NCBI RefSeq assembly: GCF_014207855.1
Contig: NZ_JACHKZ010000011.1
Coordinates: 1-64,000, forward strand
Source of the DNA: Comamonas odontotermitis
Lineage (GTDB): Bacteria > Pseudomonadota > Gammaproteobacteria > Burkholderiales > Burkholderiaceae_C
Direction: 5' to 3'
Length of the DNA: 64,000 nucleotides
A program made the translations under genes and the position numbers. Below the pieces are notes generated by a model. That model was not told where the DNA came from and made no database searches. It was given only the letters and a program-made list of their open reading frames with translations. Each line of letters starts with the position of its first letter. The stretch's first letter is position 1. Positions 8,001 through 16,452 of this stretch are shown piece by piece.

Positions 8001-9160
8001 CCGTCAAGTTCAGCGACCACTTCATCAAGCCCAACTATTCGGCCGACCTGTCGGAGCTGGCGGGCCGCATGAGCGCCTTCTCGTCCGAGCCGGCTGCTGC
8101 TGGCGCGCCGCCCCAGCTGGCTGATCTGGAGCTGCGCGGCAAAGCCGAAGGCACGGCGTCGCTCGACATCACCGGCAAGCTCAATCCGCTGGCCAAGCCG
8201 CTGGCGCTCAATATCCATGGCAAGGTGCGCGATCTGGAACTGTCGCCGCTCTCGCCCTACAGCATCAAGTATGCGGGCCACGGCATCGAGCGCGGCAAGA
8301 TGAGTGTGGACGTGCAATACGACGTGCAGCCTGACGGCCAGCTCTCGGCCACCAACAAGCTGGTACTGAACCAGTTGCAGTTTGGCGATGCGGTCGAGGG
8401 CGCGCCCGCGAGCCTGCCTGTCAAGCTGGCGGTGGCCCTGTTGGCTGACCGCAATGGTGTGATCGATCTGGATCTGCCGATCAACGGATCGCTCAACGAC
8501 CCGCAGTTCAAGCTGGCACCCATCATCTTCAAGGTGATCGGCAACCTCATCATGAAGGCCGTCACATCGCCTTTTGCGCTGCTCTCGGGAGCCTTCAGCG
8601 GTGGTGCAGAAGCAAGTCAGGTGGCATTTGCACCCGGCAGCGCGGTGCTTGATGCTGCGAACAAGGCCAATCTGGACAAGATTGCCAAGGCCTTGCAGGA
8701 CCGCCCGGCACTGCAGATGACCGTGACCGGCCAGGCAGACCTTGCCAAAGAGAAAGACGGCTGGCGCAAGGCGCGCATCGACGACATGGTGCTGGCGCAG
8801 AAGCGCCGCGCGGCCATCCGCGCCGGTGGCAAGGCCGACGAGGTGGCCTCCGTGAGCGCGGCAGAATATGCAGCCTTGCTCAAAGACGTGTACAAGCGCG
8901 CTGATATCAAGAAACCCCGCAACATGGTTGGCCTGGCCTCCGACATTCCGCAGGCCGAAATGGAAACCCTGCTCATGACCAGCGTGGATGTGCCTGACAG
9001 CGCCATGCGTGAGCTGGCACTGGCGCGCGGCGTGGCGGTGCGCGATTACCTCGCCGGGCAGGGCGTCAAGCTTGACCGCCTGTTTCTGGGCAATGTCAAG
9101 ACGGAAGGCCAGGACAAGGACTGGACGCCGCGGGCCGAGCTGAGCCTGGCGCCCCGCTAA
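5072..9160 (+). CDS. Giant AsmA-like DUF748 envelope protein
   Basis: The protein has 1362 aa and one N-terminal membrane helix (about residues 22-42, VVALLALWALSWLALPWLL) after a basic stretch; the rest is predicted periplasmic. Repeated beta-rich units, an early GRAVHIGAVEFKPWSLELTVRDLQI and a late KLAVALLADRNGVIDLDLPINGS-type segment mark the DUF748/AsmA-like superfamily. That superfamily is linked to inter-membrane phospholipid transport and outer-membrane integrity. The last 150 residues (FAPGSAVLDAANKANLDKIA onward) resemble an OmpA-like peptidoglycan-binding fold. Ala/Lys-rich linkers near residues 360-425, 635-660 and 945-980 separate the units. I prefer GTG 5072, with GAGG 9 bases upstream, over TTG 5057. 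Its exact role is unknown. Confidence 0.85.
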   Translation: MSEQQESQKKTGAGLRWLRRLAWCVVALLALWALSWLALPWLLRTQGEKIATEKLGRAVHIGAVEFKPWSLELTVRDLQIAGPAPDSEPQFAVDRVYVDADIQSVLRLAPVLDAIQIDRPVVRVAQTAPGKFDFDDIVARLKNPNPPPDDGKTAHFALYNIELKDGQVLFRDDTVGQTHDLSGLHLGIPFISNLESKREIKVVPQLSFGLNGSQFASQAESTPFTDDRKTDASFAIKDLDLKPYLGYIPASVPVKLVSGVLNANLKVAFEQTDKAAVKLSGDVHATGVQVHDASNDELLAWMQLDVQLADVQPLAGQVHIARVALDGAQLSLKRGKDGKLRLLDAQGEPLQAKTATADDTKNATESIASSEELAGDEGIKDAKNSAQEPAGSDAVASASAAAPAKTAPAAKPAASRGGAGKPAWNVVVDELALKQVQGLWVDESVPVPARVQLNDFAMTASKFAWPFKEPFAFQGESALSGDKGVPSTGHIAFSGKATDRTAEVAVKTTALPLQLGASYLTGVIEPGVQGSIDSEMQLHWLGEAVELKLAQLTVSDVALQCNSKVNCAAPHGSAVGLKGKDNLLELQQILVKDATLDTARQQVVVGAIELLKPALGVSRDKSGRMMFEDWLPATKAAKAEKSDKSEKEAKKPGKDASADKPWDVQLSRIAVKGANVAYQDESTPRKVAVRLADFDVELRDYAPLATKAKPSPLKVSGRIATGRAEPGRLVWDGSLGMSPLSAAGRLNLSQLPVHAFVSYAESALPVRLMRADASFKGSIDFVQSPKGPVLSVKGDAGLDDVRVRPLAAAKTLRAGDDAVDAIEKEASVADGAGAKAIKTSSKSTGVAARSGLGSGLVGASDDLLNWKVLSLRGLDVQMAPGQRMKVKVGETALSDFYARLIVQENGKLNLQDLGGSEGATGTPDAAVANGADLGKDAKEPNAAKAANAVAPAVSTPAVPAATGPIIDMGPITLAGGTVKFSDHFIKPNYSADLSELAGRMSAFSSEPAAAGAPPQLADLELRGKAEGTASLDITGKLNPLAKPLALNIHGKVRDLELSPLSPYSIKYAGHGIERGKMSVDVQYDVQPDGQLSATNKLVLNQLQFGDAVEGAPASLPVKLAVALLADRNGVIDLDLPINGSLNDPQFKLAPIIFKVIGNLIMKAVTSPFALLSGAFSGGAEASQVAFAPGSAVLDAANKANLDKIAKALQDRPALQMTVTGQADLAKEKDGWRKARIDDMVLAQKRRAAIRAGGKADEVASVSAAEYAALLKDVYKRADIKKPRNMVGLASDIPQAEMETLLMTSVDVPDSAMRELALARGVAVRDYLAGQGVKLDRLFLGNVKTEGQDKDWTPRAELSLAPR

Positions 9161-9185
9161 ACCGCGGGCGGGCCGGACGGAGAGA

Positions 9186-9215
9186 GGGCGGGAGTGGCAT
9201 CCCGCCCTTGTTTTT
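9186..9215 (+). terminator. Terminator after the DUF748 gene
   Basis: Arms gggcggga (9186-9193) and tcccgccc (9200-9207) are followed by ttgttttt. Confidence 0.88.
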
Positions 9216-9408
9216 GCCCGGTCAGCAAAGGTAAAAGCGGTTTCTGCCTCCTGCTTGCTTGGAGACCTTGCCAAACCCGGTCAAAATAGGAGCCTGGCAG
9301 CGGGCGGAATGCCGTCGGCGCCTTTTTTATTTTGTGCCAATGGCTGCACTGTCCAAAATCGCAAAGCGCATTGGGGCAGTGCAGGCCGTATTTACACTGA
9401 GCTGAGCC

Positions 9409-12174
9409 ATGTTTCCCTCCTTCCTCTCACGCAACAAGACGCCTGAAACTCCTGAACCCGCCCCAGCACCTGCCAAGGCTGCTGCTGCGCCGCATCCGCT
9501 CGACGGCCTGACGGGCGGCGCCTTTTCGGCGGCCACATCGGGCGAGCGTGCAGCCAAGGTGCGCGAATGGCTGGCCACCAACCCAGGCGCCGAGCAGTTG
9601 CAAGAGGTCTTCAAGGAACTGTCAGCCCGCGACAAAGGCGCTGCCAAGGCCATCCGTGAGCGCATTGAAGAACTGCGCCGTGCCAAGGGCCAGGAAGCCA
9701 TTTCGGCCGAATGGGCGGACAAGGCTGGCAAGCTGCTGGCCGCATCCAAACTGAATATTGCCGATGCCCTTGCTTGGCAGCGTGATGCCGCCAAGGCGGG
9801 CGCTCCCTTGTCCAAGGAGCCCTTGACATCGCTCAAGGCCCAACTGGCCGAGCGCGTCAAGACCATCGAAGACCTGCAGCACCGCGTGCAAGTGCAGCGT
9901 GAGGCAGCGGTGCTGCTGGCCCAGCGTGTCGAAGTGCTGTCCACCAAGTCATACAAGGATGCACAGGCCGCCGACAGCGCACTCGCAGCCGATGTGCAGC
10001 ACTGGCAGGATCAGGCGGCCTCTTTGGAGAGTGACGCCAGCTGGAGCAGCGTGGAAGCGCGCTACCCCACGATGCTGGAAACGTCCAAGAGCCAGTTGCT
10101 GGTGGTGTGGGAGGCTTTCCAGTCAGCGCTGCAGCAAACGCTCAAGGCTGCCGAAGACGCCCAGGCGCCATTGCCTGCTGTTCCCGTATGGGCAGATGAG
10201 CTGCGCGCTGCCCGCGGCCTGCCCACCGAGGCGGAGCTGGCGGCAGCCCGTGCTGCGGCCAAACCCGCAGGCAAGCCTGCCGCCGATCCGCAAGAGGCCA
10301 AGCGCGCCAAGCAGGCCGTGCAAGAGGCCCTGAAAAAGCTGCAGGAACAGACTGCGGAAGGCCATGGCAAGGGCGCATCGGGCGCGGCCCAGCAGTTGCG
10401 TGCCGTGCTCAAGCAGCACGGCAAGCAGATCGATGCCGAGCTGGAATCCCAGGTCAACGCAGCGCTGATTGCTGCTGGCGAGCTGGAAGGTTGGCAGCGC
10501 TGGAGTGCCGACAAAGTGCGCGAAGAACTGCTCGCCAAGGCCCAGGGCCTGCTGGCGCGTCCCGAAGGGCAGGAGCTGGGCGGCCGAAAGCTGCAGGAAG
10601 CCCTGCGCCAACTGCGTGAAGACTGGAAAAAGGCCGACCAGAGCGGCCCCACCAACCATGCGCTGTGGAAGAAATTCGACGACGCATGCAACGCTGCCTA
10701 CAAGCATGTCGAGGTCTGGCTTGCCAAAGTGCGTGAAGAAGGTGCCCAGCACCGCGCTGAGCGCGAGGCGCTGATTGCCGAACTCAAGGCATGGACACAG
10801 GCCCACAATGCATCGACCGAGTGGAAGGCCATGCAGCGCGACCTGTTCCAGTTTGGCGACCGCTGGCGCGCCAGCGGACACGTGGGTGAAAAGGCCTATG
10901 CCGAACTGCAGGCCGCCTGGAAGGCTGCGCACCACGAAGCATCTGCACCTTTGCACACTGCGCAGAAAACCAGCATCGCCCGCCGCGAAGCCATGATTGC
11001 CCAGGCCACCGAACTGGCCGCCGCACCGCACCTGAACATTGACGCCGTGCGCGAACTGCAGCGCCAGTGGCAAACCGAGGCGCAGGGCGTGCCCATGGAC
11101 CGCCGCCATGAACAGAAACTGTGGGATGCCTTCCGCAAGCCACTTGACGAGGCTTTTGCACGCAAGACGCAGCAACGCGAGCGTGTGGCGCAGCAACTGA
11201 GCGCCCGCGATCAGGCCGTGCTGGATGCCTCCAAGGCGTTGGAGGCGGCCAACCACAGCGGCGATGCGCAGCAGATCCAAAACGCCATTGAGGCCTTGCA
11301 ACAGGCGCTCAAGGCCCAGCGAGAGCAGGCGCCGGCTACTTCCGAGGCAGTATCGGCGCCAGCAGCCGCACATGCACCCGTGGAGGCTGTTGCGGAAGAG
11401 GCAGCTCCGGCTGCCGAAGCGAGCGCAGCTGAATCCTCCGCGGCAGAAGAGGGTGCTGAGGCTGTGGAAGCCCCAGTGCCAGCGCCTGCGGCACCAGCCC
11501 CCAAGCCGGTCATTGCCCAGCGCAGCGGCGACGACCGCCCTGGCATGAAGCGCGATGCGCCCGTGGCTGCGGGCCGTGGCGGCAAGCCAGGTGACCGGCG
11601 CGACGGACGCGATGGGCGCGACAGCCGTGGCCCGCGTGGCGATCGCAATGAGCGCCGTGGTGATGACCGCTTTGGACGTGGCGACCGTTTTGACCGTGCA
11701 CCACGAGAAGACCGTGGCCCACGCCTTGGCGACGCTGCTTTCCGTGCCCAGCGTGACGCACTCGACCACGCCCAGGCTGCACTGCGCAAGCTGGCAAGCC
11801 AGGCCCATGGCCAGGCGCTGACGCAGATGATGGAGGCCTGGAACAAGCGTGATGCTTCCTTGCTGCCGCCTGCCCAGGAGCTTGGCCGCATGGCGGGCAC
11901 AGTGCGCGCCACCTGGGGCCAGGCCATTGCGGCCCCCGCCGCAGGTGATGCCCGCGAAGCGCTGCTGCGCCTGGAAATGGCTGCCGAAGTGCCAACGCCG
12001 GCTGACCACATCGATGCGCGCCGCGCACTGCAGCTGCAATTGCTCACGCGCCGCAATGACCCATCGCCGCAGGAAACCTGGCAGCAGGATGTGGCCAAGG
12101 TGTTGCAATCGGGCAGCGATGATGCATCTGCCCGTCGCCTGCAGAATGCGCTGAAATCGCTTCTGAAAAAGTAA
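9409..12174 (+). CDS. DUF349 coiled-coil protein with an Arg/Gly/Asp-rich segment
   Basis: This 921-residue Ala/Glu/Gln-rich protein is dominated by predicted helices and coiled coil. It contains repeated DUF349-type units of the pattern W...(F/L)..A.....(E)...R, for example LREDWKKADQSGPTNHALWKKFDDACNAAY near residues 400-430. Residues about 705-775 form a low-complexity Arg-Gly-Asp segment (GDRRDGRDGRDSRGPRGD and similar) resembling RGG-type RNA-binding regions; a helical C-terminal domain follows. No signal peptide or membrane segment is seen, so it is probably cytoplasmic. DUF349 proteins have no settled biochemical function. It is flanked by terminators on both sides and probably monocistronic. 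Confidence 0.85.
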   Translation: MFPSFLSRNKTPETPEPAPAPAKAAAAPHPLDGLTGGAFSAATSGERAAKVREWLATNPGAEQLQEVFKELSARDKGAAKAIRERIEELRRAKGQEAISAEWADKAGKLLAASKLNIADALAWQRDAAKAGAPLSKEPLTSLKAQLAERVKTIEDLQHRVQVQREAAVLLAQRVEVLSTKSYKDAQAADSALAADVQHWQDQAASLESDASWSSVEARYPTMLETSKSQLLVVWEAFQSALQQTLKAAEDAQAPLPAVPVWADELRAARGLPTEAELAAARAAAKPAGKPAADPQEAKRAKQAVQEALKKLQEQTAEGHGKGASGAAQQLRAVLKQHGKQIDAELESQVNAALIAAGELEGWQRWSADKVREELLAKAQGLLARPEGQELGGRKLQEALRQLREDWKKADQSGPTNHALWKKFDDACNAAYKHVEVWLAKVREEGAQHRAEREALIAELKAWTQAHNASTEWKAMQRDLFQFGDRWRASGHVGEKAYAELQAAWKAAHHEASAPLHTAQKTSIARREAMIAQATELAAAPHLNIDAVRELQRQWQTEAQGVPMDRRHEQKLWDAFRKPLDEAFARKTQQRERVAQQLSARDQAVLDASKALEAANHSGDAQQIQNAIEALQQALKAQREQAPATSEAVSAPAAAHAPVEAVAEEAAPAAEASAAESSAAEEGAEAVEAPVPAPAAPAPKPVIAQRSGDDRPGMKRDAPVAAGRGGKPGDRRDGRDGRDSRGPRGDRNERRGDDRFGRGDRFDRAPREDRGPRLGDAAFRAQRDALDHAQAALRKLASQAHGQALTQMMEAWNKRDASLLPPAQELGRMAGTVRATWGQAIAAPAAGDAREALLRLEMAAEVPTPADHIDARRALQLQLLTRRNDPSPQETWQQDVAKVLQSGSDDASARRLQNALKSLLKK

Positions 12175-12199
12175 GGCGGTCTAGCATCTGAGATGCACA

Positions 12200-12234
12200 A
12201 ACGCCCCGCGCCACTGGCCGGGGCGTTTTTTCTT
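12200..12234 (+). terminator. Terminator after the DUF349 gene
   Basis: Arms acgccccg and cggggcgt flank a short loop and are followed by TTTTTTCTTT. Confidence 0.9.
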
Positions 12235-12385
12235 TGCCGTGGCGCCTGCGCAATGCGCTGCTGAAAAAGCCCTGGCCTGAAGAAGTGGTGGCCGTTAACT
12301 AGATACGGTGCCCTTGCGATGCTTGCTGCGGGGGTTGACTTTTTCGCTACTCCTTCAGACAAACATGGGCAGGGAAACGGGCAAA

Positions 12386-12418
12386 CAAAAAGCCGCTGCA
12401 CTTTCGTGCAACGGCTTG
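12386..12418 (-). terminator. Terminator of tRNA-Leu copy 1
   Basis: On the minus strand aagccgttgca pairs with tgcagcggctt and is followed by TTTTGTTT. Near-identical hairpins follow copies 2 and 3. Confidence 0.8.
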
Positions 12419-12423
12419 TGTGT

Positions 12424-12508
<85 letters not shown>

Positions 12509-12640
12509 CTTCAGGATGGATGAATTATAGCGGCGCGCCGAGGGCGGTTTTGGGCAAAACCCAAACTATTTTTCAAAAAAGATAGCTGGTAGTGCTCGTG
12601 GGCCGTGCACCGCTGGCCGAAAAGACCAAAGCCACAAGCA

Positions 12641-12672
12641 GAAAAGCCGCTGCACGGTGTGTGCAGCGGCTT
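12641..12672 (-). terminator. Terminator of tRNA-Leu copy 2
   Basis: On the minus strand aagccgctgcaca pairs with tgcagcggctt and is followed by TTCTGC. It is the same hairpin family as the one after copy 1, with a stronger stem but a poorer T run. Confidence 0.7.
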
Positions 12673-12678
12673 GCTGTT

Positions 12679-12763
<85 letters not shown>

Positions 12764-12879
12764 TTTCAGGAAGGCTGAATTATAGAGTGATTTTTTTGGC
12801 TCGGCAGCCAAAGTCGAGAAATTAAGAAAGAGGGCTGCATGAGAGTGCCGGGTGCGCTTTGCGGGCTCTGGCAGGCAAA

Positions 12880-12911
12880 GAAAAAGCCGCTGCACTTGTG
12901 TGCAACGGCTT
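12880..12911 (-). terminator. Terminator of tRNA-Leu copy 3
   Basis: On the minus strand aagccgttgcaca pairs with tgcagcggctt and is followed by TTTTCTTTGCC. Confidence 0.82.
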
Positions 12912-12917
12912 GTATGT

Positions 12918-13002
<85 letters not shown>

Positions 13003-13117
13003 TTGTGATTCAGAGCCGGGCTCTTCGTCAACTTTCCTGAAAACCGCTGTTTGTTTGGTAAGTGAAGACCGATATTTCACCGTTTTCACAAAACAAGTAA
13101 GTACTTGTCGTTAAACT

Positions 13118-13202
<85 letters not shown>

Positions 13203-13263
13203 ATTTCAGGAAAGAATGCGATTGTATATCAAAAAAACGGCTGCCAACACAGGAGCAGATAAT

Positions 13264-15552
13264 TTGTCAGAAGAAATTGAAGGTGTAGTCCAAGGCCACC
13301 GTGAAGGCCACGGCTTCGTGATCCGGGATGACAACGAGAGCGACATCTACATACCGGCCAACGAAATGCGCGCAGTACTGCACCGCGACAGGGTCCGCGC
13401 CCGTATCGTGCGCACCGATCGCAAAGGCCGTCCGGAAGGCCGCATTGTAGAAATCATCGAGCGTCCCCCGCATCCCATCATTGGCCGCCTGCTGCAGGAA
13501 AGCGGCGTGTGGCTGGTTGCCCCCGAGGACAAGCGCTACGGGCAGGACATTCTCGTCCCCGGCGGCGCCATCGGTGCTGCCAAGACGGGCCAGGTGGTGG
13601 TGGTCGAGCTGACCGAGCCACCTGCGCTATTCGGTCAGCCCGTGGGGCGCGTGGTGGAGGTGCTCGGCGAGATCGACGATCCCGGCATGGAGATTGAAAT
13701 TGCCGTGCGCAAGTATGGCGTGCCCCATGAATTCTCGGACGAGTGCCTGGCCCTTTCCAAGAAGCTGCCCGACAAGGTGCGCGCCATGGATCGCAAGGAT
13801 CGGGTCGATCTGACCGATATTCCGCTGGTGACCATTGATGGTGAAGACGCGCGCGATTTTGACGACGCGGTTTATTGCGAGCCGATGCGCATCGGCCGCA
13901 CCAAGGGGTGGCGCCTTCTGGTGGCGATTGCCGATGTGAGCCACTATGTGCAAACCGGCAACGCCATTGATGTGGACGCCTACGACCGCGCCACCAGCGT
14001 GTATTTCCCGCGCCGTGTGATTCCGATGCTGCCCGAGAAGCTCAGCAACGGGCTGTGCTCGCTCAATCCAGATGTGGAGCGCCTGTGCATGGTGGCCGAC
14101 ATGGTGGTCACTGCCAGTGGCGATATCCATGCCTACCAGTTCTACCCGGCGGTGATGCACAGCCATGCGCGCTTTACCTATACCGAGGTGGCGGCCATTC
14201 TGGCCAACACGCGCGGGCAGGAAGCCATGAAGCGCCAGGAACGTGTGCCTGATCTGCTGAACCTGCACGACGTGTACAAGGCCTTGCTGGCTGCGCGCGG
14301 GCGCCGTGGCGCCGTGGATTTCGAGACGACGGAAACCCAGATCGTCTGCGATGAAAACGGCCGTATCGAAAAAATCGTGCCGCGCACGCGCACCGAGGCG
14401 CACCGCCTGATCGAAGAGGCCATGCTCGCGGCCAATGTCTGCGCGGCAGATTTCATTCAGGAGGGCGGCCAGCCGGGTCTGTTCCGCGTGCATGAAGGCC
14501 CGACGCCGGAAAAGCAAGACATCTTGCGTGGCTACCTCAAGGCCATGGGGGTGGGCATGTCGATCAGCGATGATCCGCAGCCCGCCGAATTTCAGGCCAT
14601 TGCGCAGGCCACCAAAGACCGCCCGGACGCGCAACAGATCCACACCATGCTGCTGCGCTCGATGCAGCAGGCGATCTATACGCCGATCAACAGCGGCCAC
14701 TTTGGCCTGGGGTACGAGGCGTACACACATTTCACCAGCCCCATTCGCCGCTATCCGGACCTGCTCGTGCACCGGGTCATCAAATCGATCCTGGCTGGCA
14801 AGCGCTACCAGTTGCCGGCGCTGCCGACGCCGGGCGAGGCCGAAGCCAAGCTGGCCAAGCGCCTGGCATCGCGGGTGGCAGCACCCACCAAGCAACTGGC
14901 GCAGCGCACGCAGCGCGTTTCGCGTGAAATGCAGGCCTGGGAGGCCGCGGGCCTGCACTGCAGTGCCAATGAACGCCGTGCCGATGAAGCCAGCCGCGAT
15001 GTGGAAGCCTGGCTCAAGTGCAAGTACATGCGTGAGCACCTGGGCGAGGAATACAGCGGTGTAGTCTCGGCAGTCACCACGTTCGGCCTGTTCGTCACGT
15101 TGGACCAGTTGTATGTGGAAGGCTTGATTCACATCAGCGAACTGGGCGGCGACTACTTCCGGTTCGACGAAATGCGCCAGGAATTGCGCGGCGAGCGTAC
15201 CGGCATTCGTTACACCATCGGCACGCGCCTGCAGATCCAGGTCAGCCGTGTGGATCTGGACGCCCGCAAGATCGACTTCCGCCTTGTGCACGAAGGTGAG
15301 GACGCGGCGGCTTCTGCACCGCGATCTGCCAAGTCCACCAAATCGGCCAAGGCGCGCCAGCGCAATGCAGCAGAGGAGCAGCCAGGCCGTGGCCCGCGCA
15401 GTGGCAGCGAGGAGGCCTACGCAGCCCAGCGCGCTGGTGTGAAACGGTCCAAGACCGCCTCGCGCGAAGCGGGTAATGCGCGCCGCAAGGAGCAGCGCAA
15501 TGCTGGCGCCAAGCAGGCTGCCAAAAAAGCGGCTCGCAAAGGCAGGCGCTGA
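13264..15552 (+). CDS. rnr: Ribonuclease R
   Basis: RNase R is a processive 3'-5' exoribonuclease (about 762 aa) that degrades structured RNA and defective tRNA and rRNA. N-terminal cold-shock-like domains are followed by the RNB catalytic domain, with acidic metal-binding residues in DGEDARDFDDAVY. A C-terminal S1 domain follows (YSGVVSAVTTFGLFVTL) and then a Lys/Arg-rich tail typical of RNase R. The start is uncertain. TTG 13264 has GGAG 8 bases upstream and gives MSEEIEGVVQGHREGHGFV, which fits the family. ATG 13216 is possible but has a poor spacer. The frame is open further upstream only because it runs antisense through a tRNA gene. Confidence 0.95.
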   Translation: MSEEIEGVVQGHREGHGFVIRDDNESDIYIPANEMRAVLHRDRVRARIVRTDRKGRPEGRIVEIIERPPHPIIGRLLQESGVWLVAPEDKRYGQDILVPGGAIGAAKTGQVVVVELTEPPALFGQPVGRVVEVLGEIDDPGMEIEIAVRKYGVPHEFSDECLALSKKLPDKVRAMDRKDRVDLTDIPLVTIDGEDARDFDDAVYCEPMRIGRTKGWRLLVAIADVSHYVQTGNAIDVDAYDRATSVYFPRRVIPMLPEKLSNGLCSLNPDVERLCMVADMVVTASGDIHAYQFYPAVMHSHARFTYTEVAAILANTRGQEAMKRQERVPDLLNLHDVYKALLAARGRRGAVDFETTETQIVCDENGRIEKIVPRTRTEAHRLIEEAMLAANVCAADFIQEGGQPGLFRVHEGPTPEKQDILRGYLKAMGVGMSISDDPQPAEFQAIAQATKDRPDAQQIHTMLLRSMQQAIYTPINSGHFGLGYEAYTHFTSPIRRYPDLLVHRVIKSILAGKRYQLPALPTPGEAEAKLAKRLASRVAAPTKQLAQRTQRVSREMQAWEAAGLHCSANERRADEASRDVEAWLKCKYMREHLGEEYSGVVSAVTTFGLFVTLDQLYVEGLIHISELGGDYFRFDEMRQELRGERTGIRYTIGTRLQIQVSRVDLDARKIDFRLVHEGEDAAASAPRSAKSTKSAKARQRNAAEEQPGRGPRSGSEEAYAAQRAGVKRSKTASREAGNARRKEQRNAGAKQAAKKAARKGRR

Positions 15553-15587
15553 TGTGCTGAGCGCCGCGTGCGCGCCACTATGATAAG

Positions 15588-15623
15588 AGCCAGGTCTCCT
15601 GCGGAAGGTGCCTGGCTTTTTTA
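15588..15623 (+). terminator. Terminator after rnr
   Basis: Arms agccagg (15588-15594) and cctggct (15611-15617) are followed by TTTTTTATT. Confidence 0.87.
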
Positions 15624-15665
15624 TTGCTTTTCTATTGAATGGACAACAACAAGGAGTACAAGAAC

Positions 15666-16424
15666 ATGACCAATCCAACCCGAAAGATTGCCGTGGTGAC
15701 CGGTGCGGGCACCGGCATTGGCCGCGCTGCCGCACTGGCCTTGATGAATGACGGCTGGGCGGTGGTGCTGGCGGGCCGCCGCCCCGAACCGCTGCAGGAG
15801 GTGGCCAGCCATGCCAGTGACGCAGCGCAGGCGCTGGTGGTTCCGACCGATGTGGCAGACCCGGTGGCGGTAAAGGCTCTGTTTGACACTGCGGTAGAGC
15901 GCTTTGGCCGGGTGGACATGCTGTTCAACAATGCTGGTCGCGGCGCGCCTGCTGTGCCCATTGACGAGCTGCCCATCGAGACCTGGAACGATGTGGTGAA
16001 TGTGAACCTGAACGGCATGTTCTACTGCCTGCAGCAGGCGTTCCGTGTGATGCGCCACCAGTCTCCCATGGGGGGGCGCATCATCAACAACGGCTCTATC
16101 TCGGCGCACACACCGCGCCCCATGTCGATTGCGTATACATCGACCAAGCATGCGGTGATGGGGCTGACCAAGACGGCGTCGCTCGATGGCCGCAAGTACA
16201 ACATTGCCGTAGGCCAGATCGATGTGGGAAATGCCGGCACCGAACTAGCCATGCGCATGACGCAGGGCGTGATGCAGGCGCATGGCGAGGTAGCACCTGA
16301 GCCTTTGATGGATGTGGATGTGGTGGGGCAGTCCGTGCTGTACATGGCCAACCTGCCGCTGGAGTGCAATGTGCTTTTCCATACGGTCATGGCAACCAAG
16401 ATGCCCTTTGTCGGGCGCGGTTGA
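15666..16424 (+). CDS. Short-chain dehydrogenase/reductase (SDR family)
   Basis: This is a 252-residue classical SDR. The nucleotide-binding TGAGTGIG is near residue 13, with NNAG near residue 87. The catalytic Ser (NNGSIS), Tyr and Lys (AYTSTKHA) are all present. The substrate cannot be told from sequence. The ATG at 15666 follows aaggag by 9 bases and is preferred over an in-frame ATG 27 bases upstream. It stands alone between the rnr terminator and the convergent nnr gene. Confidence 0.88.
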   Translation: MTNPTRKIAVVTGAGTGIGRAAALALMNDGWAVVLAGRRPEPLQEVASHASDAAQALVVPTDVADPVAVKALFDTAVERFGRVDMLFNNAGRGAPAVPIDELPIETWNDVVNVNLNGMFYCLQQAFRVMRHQSPMGGRIINNGSISAHTPRPMSIAYTSTKHAVMGLTKTASLDGRKYNIAVGQIDVGNAGTELAMRMTQGVMQAHGEVAPEPLMDVDVVGQSVLYMANLPLECNVLFHTVMATKMPFVGRG

Positions 16425-16452
16425 GGGCCTGCTCAACAGAGGTTGATGTAAC

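Noticed and set aside
13627-15735. 702-codon frame antisense to rnr
   Set aside because: It is a shadow of rnr with low-complexity His/Ala content and no ribosome-binding site.
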